From contig LJCX01000030.1 of the NCBI GenBank assembly GCA_001298545.1, positions 558,001-622,000 on the forward strand: DNA of 64,000 bases, read 5' to 3'. This document shows, one piece after another, positions 8,520-17,700 of this stretch. The notes below the pieces were generated by a model. The model was not told the origin of the DNA and did not search any database. It saw only the letters and a program-made list of their open reading frames with translations. Source of the stretch: Actinobacteria bacterium OV320. Lineage in GTDB: Bacteria > Actinomycetota > Actinomycetes > Streptomycetales > Streptomycetaceae. Position numbers and translations under genes: made by a program. Position 1 is the stretch's first letter, and every line of letters starts with the position of its first letter.

Positions 8520-8955
8520 CGGGCCACCCCACGGTGCTCGCGCTCTGGCCCCGCTGAATACAGATCAGGGCCTGGTGGGTGTAGCGCACGAGCTTCTCCG
8601 GCAGAGCCGAGAGCGGCCACCACTGCAGCTCCGCACACTTGTCAGGTTCCGCGACATGAGGGCGCCCGGCGTACTGATCGGCGGTGAAGAAGACTTGGAG
8701 CCGGCTCTCGCGAGTCTTGGGGTCGTAGTCGTGGACCGTGTGCGCGACCACCAAGTCCGCCTCTTCGAGAGCGATGCCCAACTCCTCCCGGGCCTCACGG
8801 ACCATGCCCGCAAGGAAGGACTCCCCCTCCTCAAGATGGCCAGCCGGAACATGCCACCATCCGTCACACCAAGCAGTGCCCGCACGGAGACCGAGCAGCA
8901 CCCGGCCCTGCTCGATCAGAACCAGGTGAAGTCCGATCACGAACCGGTATGGCAA
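8509..8955 (-). CDS. NUDIX hydrolase
   Basis: About 148 aa. NUDIX box GHLEEGESFLAGMVREAREE after LVLIEQGRVLLGLRAG. The frame is open to 9312, but the N-terminal 119 residues are Arg/Ala-rich and unlike any protein. A TTG at 8955 preceded by GAGGAGGAG gives a normal NUDIX N-terminus (LPYRFVIGLHLVL), so that start is preferred. It resembles the second domain of the 59723 protein (HLYLERDGEILLGLRH; EPDKC and WWP motifs in both). First gene of the minus-strand NUDIX/exporter operon. Confidence 0.8.
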   Translation of the reverse strand: MPYRFVIGLHLVLIEQGRVLLGLRAGTAWCDGWWHVPAGHLEEGESFLAGMVREAREELGIALEEADLVVAHTVHDYDPKTRESRLQVFFTADQYAGRPHVAEPDKCAELQWWPLSALPEKLVRYTHQALICIQRGQSASTVGWPDAC

Positions 8956-10254
8956 CGCCTTCTCCTCCTCGACATGGCGGTGCGATCGGAGGCCAGTTGA
9001 CAGCGCGGTCCGCAGGCCAACTGCCCAGGCACGGAGCGATCCGTCCTGCGAACGTGCCAGCTGAAGAGCACGCGGCCTTCTGGCAGGCGACGGAAAAGGT
9101 TCGGTCAACGCCCCAGCAAGAGCGCCGGGGTGAAACCGACGGCGCCTAGCAGGCAGCACACACGGCACAGTGGGCCTCCCGAAGCATGAGGAATTCAATG
9201 CGTACGCCGCCTGTGACCGCAGCGACTCGGGTGCCCGTTGCCGGACTCCGCCGAGTCTATCTAGCTTGAGTCCTAGGGGTGTTGGGCGAGTCCGTGTTCT
9301 CGACGCTTCCACCCGTTGCGGTGTCTCTTCGAAGCCTTGGGCGCGTCGAGGCGTGCGACGGCAGGGTAGCCCAGCCTTCTCCGTTAATGGGAACAGCCGT
9401 GGCAGGCCAACGTCCCCGACTCATTGCGGGACTCCCCACTCGCATGGACGAAGACCAACGCACCCGACCGCGAGGTGCGCGAGCAGCTCGGCGGCCCGTC
9501 CAGCCCCCCGGCCCGTCCGACCGCAGGCGCACCCACGGGCCTGAGGCCAGCTGGCGGTCACCGAGGCCGCGATGTTCGCTCTTCGACGGCTGCTGTCCCA
9601 CACCATGGCTACAGCCATCGAACAAATGGCTGAATCACCCACACGAAAATGCCCGACACCCTTACGTCACCGGAGATAGACTCGTCAACGTCCGGCAGCG
9701 GGCACCCGAGCGTCGCGGTCACAGACGGCATTGGACAGGATTCGTCGTCCCCGGGAGCGCTGCCTCGTGACGTACACGCCCACGTTTGCGCCAGAGCCGA
9801 CTCGCCGACGAACTCACCCGCGCTGGCGTCGAGCACCTCAGCGCGGATCCGGGCCGGCTGGAGGCCGCGGTACGCCAACTGCTGACCTTGGCCTGTTCCG
9901 TCTCGCTGAGCACTCTGCCGCGCGGCCCGACACGGGGGCCGCGGCCCTCGGTCGACGAGCTGGAGCCCCAGCCACTCCTGCGGGGGAAGCAGATCTGGTT
10001 CCGGCTCAGCGGCACCACCGCCGAGGAAGGGCGTTGCCGACGCACCGCAAGGGCTGTCGTTTCCGTCCGCCTCGCCGATTCCGTAAGCCAGTTCGACCAC
10101 TCTCGGGCTGTCTTGATGTGCGGTCGCGCGGCCCAGACTCAAGGTCGTTTGCCCGGCCTCGGCCGCCCGTCATCAAGGGGTGCCTGCCGTGCGCCCTGGC
10201 TTTGGGCGCCGCCGGGTGCGCGACCGATTCCACCGAATGAAGAAGGGTGTTCTC
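8956..10254. other. Long stretch without a convincing intact gene
   Basis: Open frames here are Arg-rich and lack family features. It holds leader-element copy A (9677-9769) and, at 9789-9900, a fragment reading RLADELTRAGVEHLSAD in one frame while the leader's GTG opens another, which looks like a decayed gene. The frame starting at GTG 9767 runs to a TGA at 10238-10240 just before the next NUDIX gene. A small hairpin GACTC-cgcc-GAGTC is at 9244-9257. The NUDIX operon promoter (start 8955) must also lie here. Confidence 0.5.
9677..9769 (+). promoter_or_regulatory. Conserved promoter/structured leader, copy A
   Basis: -10-like TAGACT (9677-9682), then 11 nt, then GGCAGCGGGCACCC. Possible helices: P1 UCCGG 9691-9695 with CCGGG 9751-9755; hairpin CGG 9699-9701 with CCG 9706-9708 (loop GCAC); P2 CGUC 9711-9714 with GACG 9724-9727; P3 GGAC 9733-9736 with GUCC 9747-9750. 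A GGGAG overlapping P1 precedes a GTG at 9767. It is the least similar of the three copies, and the frame it would translate looks degraded. Confidence 0.5.
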
Positions 10255-10689
10255 GTGCCCGCAAAGATCACCAAGGACAAGGTGCTGTGCTACGTCGTGC
10301 GCGACGGGAAGCTGCTGGTCTTCCGGCACACCGACTACAGCTACGAGGAGGTGGGCATCCAGGTCCCGGCCGGCAGCATCCGCGAGGGCGAGACGTCGGA
10401 GGCGGCGGCGCTGCGCGAGGCCCGCGAGGAGACGGGCCTGAAGGACTTCAAGATCGTACGGAAGCTCGGCGAGACCGAGTACGACATCAGTCCCTACCGG
10501 TTCGAACTCCAGCACCGGCACGTCTTCCACCTGGAGCTGACCGAGCCCACCCCGGAGCGCTGGATGAGCCAGGAAGACCACGACGGGGAGCAGGAGCCCA
10601 CGCACTTCGAGTGCTTCTGGGTCCCGCTGGAGGCTGCCCACATCCTGCAGTCCGGCCAGGGCGCCCTGCTGGGACGCCTGTACGACTGA
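10255..10689 (+). CDS. NUDIX hydrolase
   Basis: 144 aa. NUDIX box GSIREGETSEAAALREAREE within KVLCYVVRDGKLLVFRH...ETGL. GTG 10255 has AAGAAGGG seven bases upstream. An in-frame ATG at 10237 has no ribosome site, but its ATGA overlaps the stop of the leader-A reading frame, so coupled initiation there is possible. It precedes the 49-aa peptide and radical SAM gene by a short gap and may belong to that operon or to leader A. Confidence 0.85.
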   Translation: MPAKITKDKVLCYVVRDGKLLVFRHTDYSYEEVGIQVPAGSIREGETSEAAALREAREETGLKDFKIVRKLGETEYDISPYRFELQHRHVFHLELTEPTPERWMSQEDHDGEQEPTHFECFWVPLEAAHILQSGQGALLGRLYD

Positions 10690-10715
10690 TCCCCCTACCG
10701 GCACGGCCGCCCAGG

Positions 10716-10865
10716 ATGCAGCCGATGCACCACACCACCGAACAGCGCGACCCGATGGCCCAGCTCTACCTCGGCCTGGTCACCCAGGACACGGACAGCA
10801 CCGTATCGGCGATCTCGAAGTTACGCGGCGAGACCTGCGACATCGACAGCCGCGAATTGTCATGA
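10716..10865 (+). CDS. Small peptide, candidate RiPP precursor or accessory protein
   Basis: 49 aa (alternative ATGs at 10725 and 10755). The C-terminal part reads TDSTVSAISKLRGETCDIDS and ends in RELS, with one Cys. It starts 26 bp after the NUDIX stop and ends 57 bp before the radical SAM gene on the same strand, the usual place for a radical-SAM peptide substrate. No known precursor family was recognised, and the end does not fit the FxSxx-COOH pattern. Size, position and lack of any competing gene support it; function is inferred. Confidence 0.5.
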   Translation: MQPMHHTTEQRDPMAQLYLGLVTQDTDSTVSAISKLRGETCDIDSRELS

Positions 10866-10922
10866 GATCGCCAACTCATCACAGAATCTTGGCCAGTATC
10901 GACATCGACCGGGAGTTCTCGC

Positions 10923-12212
10923 ATGTCCAATGTGGTGCAGACAAATCCGCTCGCTCCGTTCGTCCGCAGTGACCTGCCCGGTCGCTTCAATGAACTCGAC
11001 GTGCTCAGGCGGCACTGGCCGCGGTTCGCTGCTGTGTCCCAGGGTGCGGTTGTTCCCCCGTACGAGGTCTTGATTCATCCGTCGAGCGGATGCAATCTGC
11101 GCTGCGCCTGGTGCATCGGAGACCACGTCCCCCTTGAGCTGTGGGACGAGCAGCGGGAGCAGTTGGTGACGCTGGACGCAGCCAAGGACGCGCGGGACCG
11201 GCTCCCGGACCATCTGGCGAGCCCGGAGAACATGCTCAAGCTGATCGGCGGCATCGTCGACTACGAGGTTGCGGCTCCCTACCGACAGGGCGGCGAAGAC
11301 CGCTCCAGTGTCTTCAAAGTGGAAGCGGTGTCGTTCTCCGGACTGATCGGCGAACCGCTCGTCGCCCGCAAGGCACTGATCCCGGCATTCACCCTCCTAG
11401 CCGAGCGCGGGATCCGCTACGGGATCTTCACCAACGCCGTGCTGATGGATGACGCCTGTATAGAAGCGCTGCTTCCAGCGGGATACGTACATATCAGCAT
11501 CGATGCCGGCACCCCGGAGACCTACGCCGACCTGAAGTACGGCGGCCGCAAGGCCGGCAAGGTCATGTTCGAGCGCGCGTTGGCCAACCTGACGCGGCTG
11601 GTGCAGCGCCGAGCCGAAACCGGATCGGACGTGGAGATCAACACTTCCTTCGTCATGTATCCCGAGAACTACCACGAGGTCTATGCGGCTGCCCGCCTGA
11701 TCCGTCAAACAGGCGCTGATAGTTTGCGCTTGAAGCAGGACAACTCCGGCGAACGGCCGCTGACCCCCGAGCAGGCGAGCCATGCGTCCCGGCTGATCGA
11801 GCAGATCCGCAGTGACCTGACGACCGACACTTTCCGGCTGCTTGAGATTCACAAGGTCGGCCAGACTGCCGAGATGGCGCGGACGTGTTCTACGTGTTCG
11901 ATCACCGATCTGATGGCCGCAGTGGGCTCCGACGGATGTCTGTACCCGTGCAACTACCACCCCCGGCCTGGCGGCTTCAGCTATGGGAGCGCGTTGGATA
12001 AGTCCTTCGCGACGGTCTGGGAGGGCCAGCTGCGCAGAGAGTTGCGCAGTCAGCTCCCGGTGATCTGCCCCAAGGTGTGCGACCCGTTCAAGAACCGGTC
12101 GAACCGGCTTCTGGCAGAAGCGAAGCAGGTCGTGGCGACCAGCGGCATCGATCGTCTGGAGGGGCACGTGGCCGACTTGGTCAACGGCGGTGCCTACCTG
12201 ATCGAGAGGTGA
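10923..12212 (+). CDS. Radical SAM protein with SPASM-like C-terminus
   Basis: 429 aa. CNLRCAWC (residues ~57-64) is the CxxxCxxC [4Fe-4S] site for SAM cleavage. A second Cys set (CSTCSITDL, GCLYPCNYH, CPKVCDPF, residues ~320-390) resembles SPASM/twitch auxiliary-cluster regions found in peptide- and carbohydrate-modifying enzymes. ATG start with GGGAG seven bases upstream. It leads an operon overlapping the HprK-like gene (GTGA). The substrate may be the 49-aa peptide upstream or a nucleoside/sugar; the sequence does not decide. Confidence 0.85.
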   Translation: MSNVVQTNPLAPFVRSDLPGRFNELDVLRRHWPRFAAVSQGAVVPPYEVLIHPSSGCNLRCAWCIGDHVPLELWDEQREQLVTLDAAKDARDRLPDHLASPENMLKLIGGIVDYEVAAPYRQGGEDRSSVFKVEAVSFSGLIGEPLVARKALIPAFTLLAERGIRYGIFTNAVLMDDACIEALLPAGYVHISIDAGTPETYADLKYGGRKAGKVMFERALANLTRLVQRRAETGSDVEINTSFVMYPENYHEVYAAARLIRQTGADSLRLKQDNSGERPLTPEQASHASRLIEQIRSDLTTDTFRLLEIHKVGQTAEMARTCSTCSITDLMAAVGSDGCLYPCNYHPRPGGFSYGSALDKSFATVWEGQLRRELRSQLPVICPKVCDPFKNRSNRLLAEAKQVVATSGIDRLEGHVADLVNGGAYLIER

Positions 12213-13300
12213 CATCCGTGCAGGACAGCCTGTCGGTCAACGACCTGGAAGTTTGGGCACGTCACCCCTCTACTTCGCTTCGCCGAGACCGCTTCGGCCT
12301 CGTGATGGCGGGGGCTGAGATCATCGCACCGTCACCGGTCGTCGACTACGTGGCGTGGTACACCGAGGGCTTCTTCGCACGAGGAGATTCCCCGGCCAGT
12401 GCACGGCTTGTCATTCATGACGTTGACCCGGAGCGGATCGGCTCGGTCAAGGACGCTCGGCTCACACCGCCCTTGCGCCGAGCAGTTCTGCCCGCCTCGC
12501 CGGACACGGTCTGCTTCGTGGATGACACGCACTCGACGGTCCATCTGTTCCTGGCGGCAGCCACCGCGGACGAGCCCATGCTGGTGGCGGTCCGGATACT
12601 GCGCGCGCTCATCCTTCGCGCGCTCCTTGGGGACGGCCTTCCGTTCTTCCACGCGACGTGTTTCACGCTGCGCGGGGTGGGCGTGGCTGTGGTCGGGAGG
12701 CGGACAGCCGGCAAGACGACGCTGCTACTGCACTGCCTGGACAGCCTCGGAGCGGTACTTGTAGGCAACGACAAGTTCGCCCTCGTCCAGGACGCTGACT
12801 CGGACGCCGAAGACGCTCTCGGCTTCCCCATTCAGATCGGGATACGCGCGGGCAGCGTGCTGGCCCTGGGCGACGGCCCACTGCGGACCTTTCTCATGCG
12901 CCGGTGGTCGCAGCGGTTCGGCGGCGTCGACGCCCACCGCGATGACCTGGAGACGCGTCTGGGGATACGCCCGCAGGAGTTGGCCGCCGCGGCAGGCAGC
13001 ACGGTGATGCCTCGATGCCGTCTCGGCCTGGCCATCGAACCGTACGTTGATCCACTCGCGGTCACACCGCGTCTGGAGAGGCTCAGCAATGACGAACGCT
13101 GGACGCTGTGGACGGACAACCTGCTGCCCCGTGCAGCCGACGTCTTCCCCCAGCAGGCTGCCTTGGCCGGCCCGACGAGCGAGACCCGGCTGCGCATTCC
13201 GCAGGTTCCGGCATACCGGCTGGTCCAACCGTCGGCTGCGCTCCCGCTGACGAGCCGAGTGATCGAAGACCTAGTGTGCCGCGTGTCGGTGGAGGGATGA
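12209..13300 (+). CDS. HPr-kinase-like P-loop protein
   Basis: 363 aa. The Walker-A-like motif GRRTAGKTTLLLHCL (~residues 168-182) and the following LVGNDKFALV resemble HprK-related kinases found beside RiPP and PqqD-type loci, not the regulatory HPr kinase of sugar uptake. The N-terminal ~150 residues are unassigned. GTG at 12209 overlaps the radical SAM stop; GTG 12218 is an alternative. The carbamoyltransferase follows with overlapping or near-overlapping ends. In lasso-peptide loci such kinases phosphorylate a peptide end; that role here is only a possibility. Confidence 0.7.
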   Translation: MTSVQDSLSVNDLEVWARHPSTSLRRDRFGLVMAGAEIIAPSPVVDYVAWYTEGFFARGDSPASARLVIHDVDPERIGSVKDARLTPPLRRAVLPASPDTVCFVDDTHSTVHLFLAAATADEPMLVAVRILRALILRALLGDGLPFFHATCFTLRGVGVAVVGRRTAGKTTLLLHCLDSLGAVLVGNDKFALVQDADSDAEDALGFPIQIGIRAGSVLALGDGPLRTFLMRRWSQRFGGVDAHRDDLETRLGIRPQELAAAAGSTVMPRCRLGLAIEPYVDPLAVTPRLERLSNDERWTLWTDNLLPRAADVFPQQAALAGPTSETRLRIPQVPAYRLVQPSAALPLTSRVIEDLVCRVSVEG

Positions 13301-13305
13301 GGAAA

Positions 13306-15000
13306 ATGCGCATTCTTGGAATCGCCAGCGATCTGCACATCTCCTCGGCCGCGCTGATCGAGGACGGACACGTCGTGGCAGCAGCGGCGGAAGAGCGCTT
13401 CACCCGACGCAAGCACGCGCGCGACTTCCCCACCCGCGCGATCGAGTACTGCCTGTCTACTGTCCCAGACGGTCTACGCGGCGTGGACCGGATCGCGGTG
13501 AGCACAAACCCGACGATCGACTTGAGCGTGCCCGACGGCCGCTATGCCGGACGCGCCCGCTGGCATCCCGAAGGGCTCTACTCGATCCCGAACAACCTGG
13601 CCGCTCTGCTGGACGCGCCGTATCAAGGTTGTGCCACGCAGATCCTGCAGACCGCCAGTGAGCCGCTGACCATCGACTACGTCTACCACCATGATGCACA
13701 CGCGGCGAACGCCTTCTTCCTCTCCCCCTTCGAGTCGGCCGCGGTCCTGACCGTCGACGGCCGAGGCGAGGACTGCACCGCGCTGCGCGCCGTCGGGAAC
13801 CGCAACTCCTTCACCACGATGGACACCATCCCCTACCCCCACTCGGTAGGGCTGCTCTACGGAGCGGTCACCCAGTATCTGGGCTTTAGGATCGACCGTG
13901 ACGAGTGGAAGGTCATGGGGCTGGCCGCCTACGGAGACCCCAACAGCAGCGCCTACAAGCTGCTCCGGGACCTCATCGACTTCAACGACGGCACGATCCG
14001 CCTCGACCTCAACTACTTCGGCTACTACCTTCGCCCCTCCCGAAGTGCCGTGAGCGAGGCGTTCATCAACCGCTTCGGGCCGCCGCGCCGACCGGATGAA
14101 CCCATAACCGCCCGGCACCATGACATCGCCGCGGCCGTCCAACATGTACTGGAAGACGCCCTCCACTACCTTCTCGCCGACCTGCACCAGGAGACGGGGC
14201 TGAGAACGGTTGCCGTGGGCGGAGGGACGTTCATGAACTCCGTCTTCAATGGAAAGATCACGTCCTCGACGCCGTTCGACGAGGTCTTCATCTCAAGCTG
14301 CCCCGACGACAGCGGCACCTCCATCGGCGCGGCCCTGTACGCACACTGCGTCCTACTTGAGGGCGAGCGCGGTCCGGCTATGACGCACAACTACTACGGC
14401 CCCGCCTTTGAGCAGACCGCGATCGACGAGGCGCTGTCCCTGGCCAAGCTGCGCGCGCCGGCTGTGGACGATCCGGCTGATGCCGCCGCACACGCACTGG
14501 CCGAGGGGAAGATCATCGGCTGGTTCCAGGGAAGCATGGAACTCGGACAGCGTGCGCTAGGGAACCGCTCCATCCTCGCCGATCCCCGCAGCGTGCGCAT
14601 GCGCGACCAGGTGAACAGCGCCGTGAAGTTCCGTGAGCCATGGCGGCCCTTCGCCCCAGCCGTACTCGCCGAGGATTTCGCCACCTACTTCGGCCCGGAA
14701 CCGGCGGTGTACTTCATGGAGCGCACGCTGCCGGTGCGGGACGAGGCGCAAAACCTCATGCCGGCCGCGGTCCACATCGACGGCACCGCCAGACCGCAGA
14801 CCGTGACCGTGGACACCAATCCGCTCTTCCACCGGCTGATCACGAGATTCCGTGACCGGACCGGCGTCGGCGCGGTCCTCAACACCTCGTTCAACCTGGC
14901 AGAGGAACCGATCGTGTGCAGCCCCCAAGACGCGATCCGCACCTTCTATTCTTCGGGGCTGGACCTGCTCGTCATGGGGAATCGGGTACTGACCAAGTGA
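13306..15000 (+). CDS. Carbamoyltransferase (NodU/CmcH family)
   Basis: 564 aa. Starts MRILGIASDLHISSAAL, typical of the family, followed by the HHDAHAANAFF metal-binding motif, GGGTFMNSVFNGKI, and the C-terminal domain with WFQGSMELGQRALGNRSIL. Family members carbamoylate hydroxyl groups from carbamoyl phosphate through carbamoyl-AMP. ATG 13306 follows GAGGAAA; an ATG at 13297 overlaps the previous stop and is an alternative. Length is normal. The acceptor molecule is unknown but is presumably the product of the surrounding cluster. Confidence 0.9.
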   Translation: MRILGIASDLHISSAALIEDGHVVAAAAEERFTRRKHARDFPTRAIEYCLSTVPDGLRGVDRIAVSTNPTIDLSVPDGRYAGRARWHPEGLYSIPNNLAALLDAPYQGCATQILQTASEPLTIDYVYHHDAHAANAFFLSPFESAAVLTVDGRGEDCTALRAVGNRNSFTTMDTIPYPHSVGLLYGAVTQYLGFRIDRDEWKVMGLAAYGDPNSSAYKLLRDLIDFNDGTIRLDLNYFGYYLRPSRSAVSEAFINRFGPPRRPDEPITARHHDIAAAVQHVLEDALHYLLADLHQETGLRTVAVGGGTFMNSVFNGKITSSTPFDEVFISSCPDDSGTSIGAALYAHCVLLEGERGPAMTHNYYGPAFEQTAIDEALSLAKLRAPAVDDPADAAAHALAEGKIIGWFQGSMELGQRALGNRSILADPRSVRMRDQVNSAVKFREPWRPFAPAVLAEDFATYFGPEPAVYFMERTLPVRDEAQNLMPAAVHIDGTARPQTVTVDTNPLFHRLITRFRDRTGVGAVLNTSFNLAEEPIVCSPQDAIRTFYSSGLDLLVMGNRVLTK

Positions 15001-15959
15001 CTACGACGATGGGCGCGACGGAGCTGTCCGCGTGCCTGCACCAGTACGGATTACAGGCGAGCGGACCGGCGCGGCTGCTTCCCGGCGGGCACGTCGGACA
15101 GTCCGCCGCGGTTCCCACGGCCCACGGGTTGCTCGTCGTCAAACGGTACAACCGGCGGTTCGACCCGGCACGCGTTCAACTCGCGGCTCAGGCACATCAG
15201 CACGCAGCCCGGGCCGGCCTCGCCCCACCCCTGAGACTCACTCGCGACGGCCACTGGACCGCCCAGGTCGACGACACCACGTACACCGTGGCCGAGTACG
15301 TCGATCATGCAAAGCAGGCTGGGCCAGCCGCCTTTGCCTCCGCGCTCGCCGCCCTGCACAACCACCTCGAAAGCTTCAGCCCGCAGAGCCCCTGCGCGGA
15401 CTTCCTCCAACTGCCCGACCCTCCCGCTGCAGACCTGGAGCGGGTCCGGCGGCAGACTGACGATGCAGCCAGCCGGGAAGTGATCGATTGGCGGATCACG
15501 ATCCTCGCGGAGTTCGGGCTCGACGCGCAGTCGCTGGCTGCCGTGCCCCGAAGCTGGGTGCATGGCGACGCACGCCCCGACAACCTGCTCATCACGCGCA
15601 GCCCGGACCGTCGCCTGTTCATCGACTTCGATCAAGTCTCCCGCTTCCCGCGACCCTATGAGATCGTCCGGGCCTTCATGGCGTGCATCAGCCCAGGGCT
15701 GTCCGCAGACCTGCTGGTCTCGACGTTCCGGGACTATCTGCACGCGTACCAGGCCGTCACCCCGATCCCCGCAACGGACCGCGCAATCATGATCGATCTG
15801 TACCTCACCGTTCAGGCGTCGGAGACGCGCACCTTCACCACGCCCGAGGGCGAGATCCGCGGCATGCCGGCTTTCGCGCGGGCCCGCCACGAGCAGTTGA
15901 CCTGGATCATCGAGCACAGCGGCCTCCTGCGCGGGGTCGCCAAGGAGGCTCAGCCGTGA
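14997..15959 (+). CDS. Aminoglycoside-phosphotransferase-fold kinase
   Basis: 320 aa. Brenner motif VHGDARPDNLLI (~residues 190-201) and metal-binding FIDFDQV define the APH/choline-kinase fold. The N-lobe has LLVVKRYN in the position of the ATP-binding lysine strand. GTG start overlaps the carbamoyltransferase stop. It could phosphorylate a sugar, nucleoside or peptide hydroxyl in the pathway, or act as self-resistance. Family clear, substrate unknown. Confidence 0.85.
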   Translation: MTTTMGATELSACLHQYGLQASGPARLLPGGHVGQSAAVPTAHGLLVVKRYNRRFDPARVQLAAQAHQHAARAGLAPPLRLTRDGHWTAQVDDTTYTVAEYVDHAKQAGPAAFASALAALHNHLESFSPQSPCADFLQLPDPPAADLERVRRQTDDAASREVIDWRITILAEFGLDAQSLAAVPRSWVHGDARPDNLLITRSPDRRLFIDFDQVSRFPRPYEIVRAFMACISPGLSADLLVSTFRDYLHAYQAVTPIPATDRAIMIDLYLTVQASETRTFTTPEGEIRGMPAFARARHEQLTWIIEHSGLLRGVAKEAQP

Positions 15960-17221
15960 CCACCCTCGCCCTCTACGGCGGGCCGCCCATACGAACCCGT
16001 TCCTTCCAAGCCTGGCCGCAGTCCGACCAGGCAGAACTCGCTGCGCTTGCCGGGGTCCTCGCCAGCCGCCGCTGGGGCGGGATCCACAGTGGATCACAGG
16101 GTGCGGCGTTCGAAAGGGCGCTCGGCGAGTACCTTGCCGTGCCGCACGCGACGGTAGTCTCGAGCGGCACTGCTGGACTGATGATCGCTCTGAGAGCACT
16201 GGGCGTCCGGGCCGGTGACGAGGTCGTCGTCCCCGCCATGACCTATGTGGCGACGGCCACGGCAGTGTCCGTGCTCGGCGGTGTGCCGGTGTTCGCGGAC
16301 ATCGACCCTGACACCCACACGATCGACCCCTCGTCCGTGGAAGCTGCGATCAGCGAGAAGACGAAGGCAATCACCGCCGTTCACCTGGGCGGTCACCCCG
16401 CCGACATGGATCGCCTGGGGCTCATCGCCGCCGAACACGGTGTCCCGATCGTTGAGGACTGCGCCCAGTCACTCGGCGCGACCTGGAACGGCGCTCACAC
16501 GGGATCGCTGGGCAGGGTCGGCGTGTTCAGCTTCGCCAGTACGAAGAACATCTCCGCCGGAGAGGGCGGAGCGGTCGTCACACAAGATGGAGAGCTCGCA
16601 GCACGCATCGCATCGCTACGCGATCACGGCCGCCCCCTCGGCATCACCGGTCACCACCCCGAACTTGGCTGGAACCTGCGGCTCAGCGAGTTTCAGTCCG
16701 CCATACTGGGCGTCCAGCTCGAACGCTTGGACCACCAGCTCGCAGCGAAAACGACGGGCGCAGCCTTCCTTACGAGCGCGCTGTCCAGCGTGCCAGGATT
16801 GCGGCCTGTGCCCGCCGATCTCGGCCCGCGGGTGACCAGACACGGCCGGTTCTCCCTCGCGTTCACTCTCGCTTCTGAAGCATTCGGCAATATCTCGACC
16901 AGTTCCTTCCGCGCCGCGCTGAGAGCGGAAGGCATCCCTGTCGGTCTCCGCGACCTCATGGCCTGTCCGGACGAACCGATCTACGCCGACGCCACATCCC
17001 AGGATTACGCGCACTCGCGGACCGTGTCGTGTACGCAGGCCCGTGCTGCCTGCACCACGCTGGCGCTGTTCGGACAAGCCGCCGGGTCAGGCATGTTGCT
17101 CGACGACCCGTCGGAACTCGCCGATGTCGTACGTGCAGTGGAGAAGATCCACGACAACTGCGGCCAACTCCGCAAAGCGGAGCATCAGCGCGCCACGACC
17201 CGTGTTCCATCCGATTCCTAG
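15956..17221 (+). CDS. DegT/DnrJ/EryC1-family PLP aminotransferase
   Basis: 421 aa. Contains the PLP lysine context FASTKNISAGEGG, VEDCAQSLGA, an N-terminal SSGTAGLMIAL and VVPAMTYVATATAV, all characteristic of sugar aminotransferases that act on keto-sugars bound to nucleotides. GTG 15956 has AAGGAG upstream and overlaps the kinase stop. With the nucleotide-sugar dehydrogenase at 17697 it suggests an aminated uronate or amino-sugar branch. Related enzymes also act on cyclitols (AHBA/scyllo-inosose type). Confidence 0.9.
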   Translation: MTTLALYGGPPIRTRSFQAWPQSDQAELAALAGVLASRRWGGIHSGSQGAAFERALGEYLAVPHATVVSSGTAGLMIALRALGVRAGDEVVVPAMTYVATATAVSVLGGVPVFADIDPDTHTIDPSSVEAAISEKTKAITAVHLGGHPADMDRLGLIAAEHGVPIVEDCAQSLGATWNGAHTGSLGRVGVFSFASTKNISAGEGGAVVTQDGELAARIASLRDHGRPLGITGHHPELGWNLRLSEFQSAILGVQLERLDHQLAAKTTGAAFLTSALSSVPGLRPVPADLGPRVTRHGRFSLAFTLASEAFGNISTSSFRAALRAEGIPVGLRDLMACPDEPIYADATSQDYAHSRTVSCTQARAACTTLALFGQAAGSGMLLDDPSELADVVRAVEKIHDNCGQLRKAEHQRATTRVPSDS

Positions 17222-17235
17222 CCAAGGAGAGCCAC

Positions 17236-17700
17236 ATGCCCCGAGCACCATTCCAAATCCTCGTCGTCCCGTTCCGCCGGGTCGGCGAGCAGATCGAATT
17301 CGCCGTTCTCCGCCGCCAGGACATGGATGTCTGGCAGGCAGTCGCCGGCGGCGGTGAGTCAGGCGAGAGCCCGCAGCAGGCCGCCGTCCGCGAGGCGCGT
17401 GAAGAGCTCGGCCTCGACCGGACAGTCGCGCTCTACCCGCTGCAGACCACGGCCAGCATCCCCGCACGATTCTTCGCCGATCGCCACAGTTGGCCGGCGG
17501 GAACCTACGTTGTGCCTGAGCACTCATTCGCTGCGGACCTGACCGACGTAGAGATCAAGCTCTCTGACGAACACACCGCCGTCCAGTGGCTGGACTACAA
17601 GGCAGCCAGCGAGCTGCTGCGATTCGACAGCAACCGCACTGCTCTGGGGGAGCTTCACGAGCGTCTGCTGGCCGCCGACCTGCCCCGACCGGTCGAGTGA
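17236..17700 (+). CDS. NUDIX hydrolase (NudB-like)
   Basis: 154 aa. NUDIX box GGGESGESPQQAAVREAREE preceded by FAVLRRQDMDVWQAVAG, as in the dihydroneopterin/dATP pyrophosphohydrolase-like subgroup. ATG 17236 follows AAGGAG. The stop overlaps the GTG of the nucleotide-sugar dehydrogenase. In the cluster it could remove a nucleoside diphosphate from an activated sugar or nucleotide intermediate; the sequence alone does not give the substrate. Confidence 0.88.
   Translation: MPRAPFQILVVPFRRVGEQIEFAVLRRQDMDVWQAVAGGGESGESPQQAAVREAREELGLDRTVALYPLQTTASIPARFFADRHSWPAGTYVVPEHSFAADLTDVEIKLSDEHTAVQWLDYKAASELLRFDSNRTALGELHERLLAADLPRPVE

Noticed and set aside
9609..10142. 177-aa minus-strand ORF
   Set aside because: Composition is Gln/Arg/Gly-rich without any recognisable motif; it lies antisense to leader A and reads like a shadow of GC-rich DNA.
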